64,000 nt of DNA from CAYMWF01 sp964394085 [NCBI: uncultured Gemmatimonadota bacterium] (GTDB lineage: Bacteria; GCA-2686955; CAYMWF01): positions 1-64,000 of the forward strand of contig CAYMWF010000011.1 in the NCBI GenBank assembly GCA_964394085.1, written 5' to 3'. The position numbers were made by a program, and so were the translations under genes. The notes beneath the pieces are model-generated. The model was given only the letters and a program-made list of their open reading frames with translations, had not been told where the DNA came from and did not search any database. Each line of letters opens with the position of its first letter. Position 1 is the stretch's first letter. Below, one piece after another: positions 61,218 to 64,000 of the stretch.

Positions 61218-64000
61218 ATGAAGCAATTCGCGGTAAGATGGATAGTTCTCTTTTTTGTCCTGCTGCCTGCGTTTTCCGCATTCGGCGACAGGTATCAAAA
61301 TGATAAGGTTTTCGATTCATTAATCCATGTTCCGGGAGATTTTCCAACTATTCAGAGTGGAATAAACGCCGCTTCGGACGGAGATACCGTTCTAGTCGCA
61401 GCGGGTGTGTATACCGGAAATGAAAACAGGAACATCGACTTCTGCGGCAAGGCGATAACGGTCATTTCTGAAAAAGGAGCCGCAGAGACAATCATCGACT
61501 GTCAGGAAGAAGCAAGAGGAGTTATATTCCAAAGCGGTGAAGGTTCTGAATCTAAACTCATCGGTTTCACCATCCAAAATGGCTATGTCGATAATGACGG
61601 CGGTGGTATCTACTGCGTCGACTCTTCACCCGAATTCAGCGATTGTATAGTTAAATGGAATACCATCATCAATAATGACGATGGCTGTGGCGGCGGGTTC
61701 TATTTTTACAACTCCTCATCTACTATATCGAATTGTACGATTTCAAACAACTACGTGGATTGCCTGAACGTATCCTGGGGCTCAGGATTCTACTGTGAAA
61801 ACTCCGTTCTGAGTCTATCCGGATGCACTATTTCCGGCAATACCATGTTCGGCGGTATCTCCGGATACGGCGGCGGAGCTCGTTGCAGCGATTCCAACCT
61901 CATAATATCAAATTGCGTATTTTCGATTAATACGGCTCTTGGCGATCACAGCGGCGCCGGCGGCGGACTCTCCTTAGGCAACTGCACAATAATATTGGAT
62001 GATTCACATATTTTCAGGAACTCCTTCCGGACCTATTCCGGCGGCCCTGTGGGCGGGGGTATTTCCCAGGGTGGCGGTTCTCTGAGTATAGTGAATTGTT
62101 CGATTACCGGCAACGGCTGCAGCGGTCCCGGAAATTCCCACGGAGGCGGTATTCGATCGCGGGGAATTCTGATGATTGAAAACTCCATATTTTCGAACAA
62201 TTCCGTCACGAGTGAGGTATTTTCATCGTATGGAGGAGGTATATCATGCGCAAACGCCACGATATCGAATTCAATGATCTTCGGAAATAAATCGGAAGGC
62301 GGTACATACAGCAGCGCTTACGGTGGCGGTGTGGACGGGTCGCCGTTGATGCGAAACTGTCTGATATTTGACAACACTGCAACATCATCGCATTACGCCG
62401 GTTGTCCGGGAGGGGGAGTATATGGGCCGGCAACCCTCATAAACTGCACGATTACCCGGAACTCCTCCTACGCCGGGGGAGCGGATATTGCAAATATCGA
62501 GGAGATCACGAACTGTATCGTCTGGAATGACGATATAAGCGGTTCGCCGAATGTTACATATTCAGATATCGAAGGCGGCTGGCCCGGTGAAGGCAATATC
62601 GATTCAGATCCCATGTTTTTCAATCCGGGATCAGACGACTTTCATCTTACGGTCTCATCTCCCTGCATAGACGTGGGATCAGACGCCGGGATTTACGACG
62701 ATATCGACGGCGATACGCGGCCCCAGGGCGAATGGTTCGACATCGGATCCGACGAATTCTCCCTCGAAAGGCCTGTGATCAGAATTCGTCCGGATTCCTT
62801 TTTTGTAACCTGTCTGATCGGAGGACACGCAGAAGACGCGGAACTGGTTATATCTAATGCGGGAGTTGAGGATCTTACATATTCGATCGATCCGGAAACT
62901 GAATTCTGGTTAGCGCTCGTCGGTGAATTGGAAGGAGTCCTGGCGCATAACGACAGCGTCCTCATCCTTCTGCAATTCGATTCCGGGGAATTATTACCCG
63001 GCAGGTATGATGACGTGATCAGAATCGACAGTAATGACACGCAGGTGCCGCAGTTGGATATCCAGGTGGATCTCTGGGTTTGCCAGGGTATCATACGTGT
63101 TCCGGAAGATTACGAAACCATTCAGGCGGGAATCGATGCGGCGGATTCGGGAGACACCGTGCTCGTAGCCGCAGGCACCTATACCGGATCGGGGAATATC
63201 AATCTGACCTTCAACGGCAAGCCGATTACCCTCATGTCAGAGGACGGTTTAGAAAAAACAGCCATCGACTGCGCCGAAGCAGGTAGAGGTGTATCTTTCA
63301 ACAACGATGAGGGACCGGGTTCCCGGTTTGTTGGTTTCACCATTATCAACGGTTATCAGCCAGGTGCCGGCGGGGGCGGAATCCGTTGTATTCATACCGA
63401 TCCGACCATCACTTCATGTCTCCTGTCGGGCAATGACGCTGAATACGGAGGGGGGATATATTGCTGGGGTTCCTCACCGTCGATAACCGGTTGTTCAATC
63501 TCAGGAAACTCAGCCGAATACGGCGCTGGAATTAAGTGCATAGGGGCCGATCCCCTTATTACTCACTGTCTGATCTCAGAGAACTCTGCAAATTCAGGTG
63601 CGGCGATCTATTGCGAACATTCCAGTCCGATCATTACAAACTGTCTAATAAAGGGGAATATAGCCGAGTGGCACGGAGCCTGTTATATGAGGGACTCAGA
63701 CGAACCTGTTTTCATCAACTGCACTTTTACTGAAAATTCGGGCGGTGGATTCTATTGCTATGAATGGAGTCATCCGAAACTGAAAAACTGCATCCTGTGG
63801 AACGACACCCCTTTTGAAATTTCGCTCGGATACGAAGGTTCGATTACTGTTGACTACTCTGACGTCCAGGGCGGTTGGACGGGTGTCGGAAACATCGATA
63901 CCGACCCGCTCTTTTCAATATATGCGAATTTCGATTACATCCTACGAACAGCATCTCCTTGCATAGATTCGGGAGATCCATATATAGAAGACTGTCTGTA
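61218..64000 (+). CDS. Large secreted double beta-helix protein, partial
   Basis: Runs off the window with no stop, at least 927 residues. The signal peptide (MKQFAVRWIVLFFVLLPAFSAFG) begins at ATG 61218. The first beta-helix unit carries TIQSGINAASDGDTVLVAAG, IDFCGKAITVISEKGAAETI and about fifteen GGGIYC rungs to a closing SDIEGGWPGEGNIDSDP and SPCIDVGSDAGIYDD module. An Ig/ASH-like linker of about 100 residues follows (RPVIRIRPDSFFVTCLIGGH...NAGVEDLTYSI). Then a complete second unit starts TIQAGIDAADSGDTVLVAAG and reaches its own SDVQGGWTGVGNIDTDP by the edge. Two full copies of the family's module in one chain are unusual here; more may follow. The frame is unbroken in the parts I read. 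Confidence 0.87.
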   Translation, partial: MKQFAVRWIVLFFVLLPAFSAFGDRYQNDKVFDSLIHVPGDFPTIQSGINAASDGDTVLVAAGVYTGNENRNIDFCGKAITVISEKGAAETIIDCQEEARGVIFQSGEGSESKLIGFTIQNGYVDNDGGGIYCVDSSPEFSDCIVKWNTIINNDDGCGGGFYFYNSSSTISNCTISNNYVDCLNVSWGSGFYCENSVLSLSGCTISGNTMFGGISGYGGGARCSDSNLIISNCVFSINTALGDHSGAGGGLSLGNCTIILDDSHIFRNSFRTYSGGPVGGGISQGGGSLSIVNCSITGNGCSGPGNSHGGGIRSRGILMIENSIFSNNSVTSEVFSSYGGGISCANATISNSMIFGNKSEGGTYSSAYGGGVDGSPLMRNCLIFDNTATSSHYAGCPGGGVYGPATLINCTITRNSSYAGGADIANIEEITNCIVWNDDISGSPNVTYSDIEGGWPGEGNIDSDPMFFNPGSDDFHLTVSSPCIDVGSDAGIYDDIDGDTRPQGEWFDIGSDEFSLERPVIRIRPDSFFVTCLIGGHAEDAELVISNAGVEDLTYSIDPETEFWLALVGELEGVLAHNDSVLILLQFDSGELLPGRYDDVIRIDSNDTQVPQLDIQVDLWVCQGIIRVPEDYETIQAGIDAADSGDTVLVAAGTYTGSGNINLTFNGKPITLMSEDGLEKTAIDCAEAGRGVSFNNDEGPGSRFVGFTIINGYQPGAGGGGIRCIHTDPTITSCLLSGNDAEYGGGIYCWGSSPSITGCSISGNSAEYGAGIKCIGADPLITHCLISENSANSGAAIYCEHSSPIITNCLIKGNIAEWHGACYMRDSDEPVFINCTFTENSGGGFYCYEWSHPKLKNCILWNDTPFEISLGYEGSITVDYSDVQGGWTGVGNIDTDPLFSIYANFDYILRTASPCIDSGDPYIEDCL

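Noticed and set aside
1-64000. tRNA, rRNA, prophage or replication-origin genes
   Set aside because: None was recognised on either strand; this was reading by eye, so a tRNA scan would be needed to exclude a missed tRNA.

Overview
The window is a GC-rich stretch of a Gram-negative chromosome. It encodes several lipoprotein or secreted signal peptides, a gingipain-type C25 peptidase, five right-handed beta-helix secreted proteins, the fused GlmU-like nucleotidyltransferase/acyltransferase known mainly from the Bacteroidetes side of the FCB group, and many SGNH, TPR and carbamoyltransferase genes. This mix suggests an uncultivated FCB-type phylum such as Krumholzibacteriota, Eisenbacteria or Latescibacteria. 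The placement is inference: no rRNA or tRNA gene was recognised. Genes lie on both strands in short operons with wide, repeat-rich intergenic regions.

Layout. 1-5.9 kb: two beta-helix genes (minus strand) with duplicated, hairpin-containing leaders, and an AAA/DUF4143 ATPase between them. 5.9-15.3 kb: a TPR-interrupted SGNH protein, a small secreted protein, then a plus-strand cluster of SGNH hydrolase, DUF5989 membrane peptide, NodU/CmcH-type carbamoyltransferase, small membrane protein, N-acetyl-sugar amidotransferase-like PP-loop enzyme (apparently a CTG start) and a methyltransferase. 15.6-21 kb: a 1199-residue C25 peptidase and a third beta-helix protein. 21-25.5 kb: a minus-strand operon of a second carbamoyltransferase, a B12-binding-type radical SAM enzyme and a family 2 glycosyltransferase. 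25.5-28.3 kb: a MNT/HEPN pair and a sialidase-fold secreted protein.

28.8-33 kb: a dihydropyrimidine-dehydrogenase-like fusion followed by an SsnA-like amidohydrolase, plausibly a nucleobase-catabolism module. 33-42.6 kb: a TrkA-type potassium channel, GNAT/YoaP-like protein, wyosine-type radical SAM protein, bleomycin-hydrolase-type peptidase, S51-like peptidase, and a translationally coupled esterase/ATP-grasp pair. 42.6-49.6 kb: polytopic membrane proteins (YfhO-like, and GT39-like with TPRs), a beta-propeller protein behind a near-consensus promoter, and a TPR lipoprotein. 49.8-56.4 kb is mostly housekeeping: GlmU-like enzyme, His-rich membrane protein, RidA, PurC, an NSS transporter with its 32-residue MetS-type subunit, a SpoU methyltransferase and endonuclease III. 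56.6-64 kb: a small secreted protein, a beta-helix gene split by an intact IS3-family element with an ATAC target duplication, and a very large double-unit beta-helix gene running off the window end.

Intergenic space is unusually structured: a dispersed GC-rich repeat family, tandem arrays of 22, 29, 37, 39, 51 and 64 bp, and several long perfect palindromes. Much of the gene content fits assembly and modification of a carbamoylated or acylated surface glycan plus a large secreted adhesin or enzyme repertoire. The esterase/ATP-grasp pair, the two carbamoyltransferase clusters and the duplicated hairpin leaders are the least explained parts.
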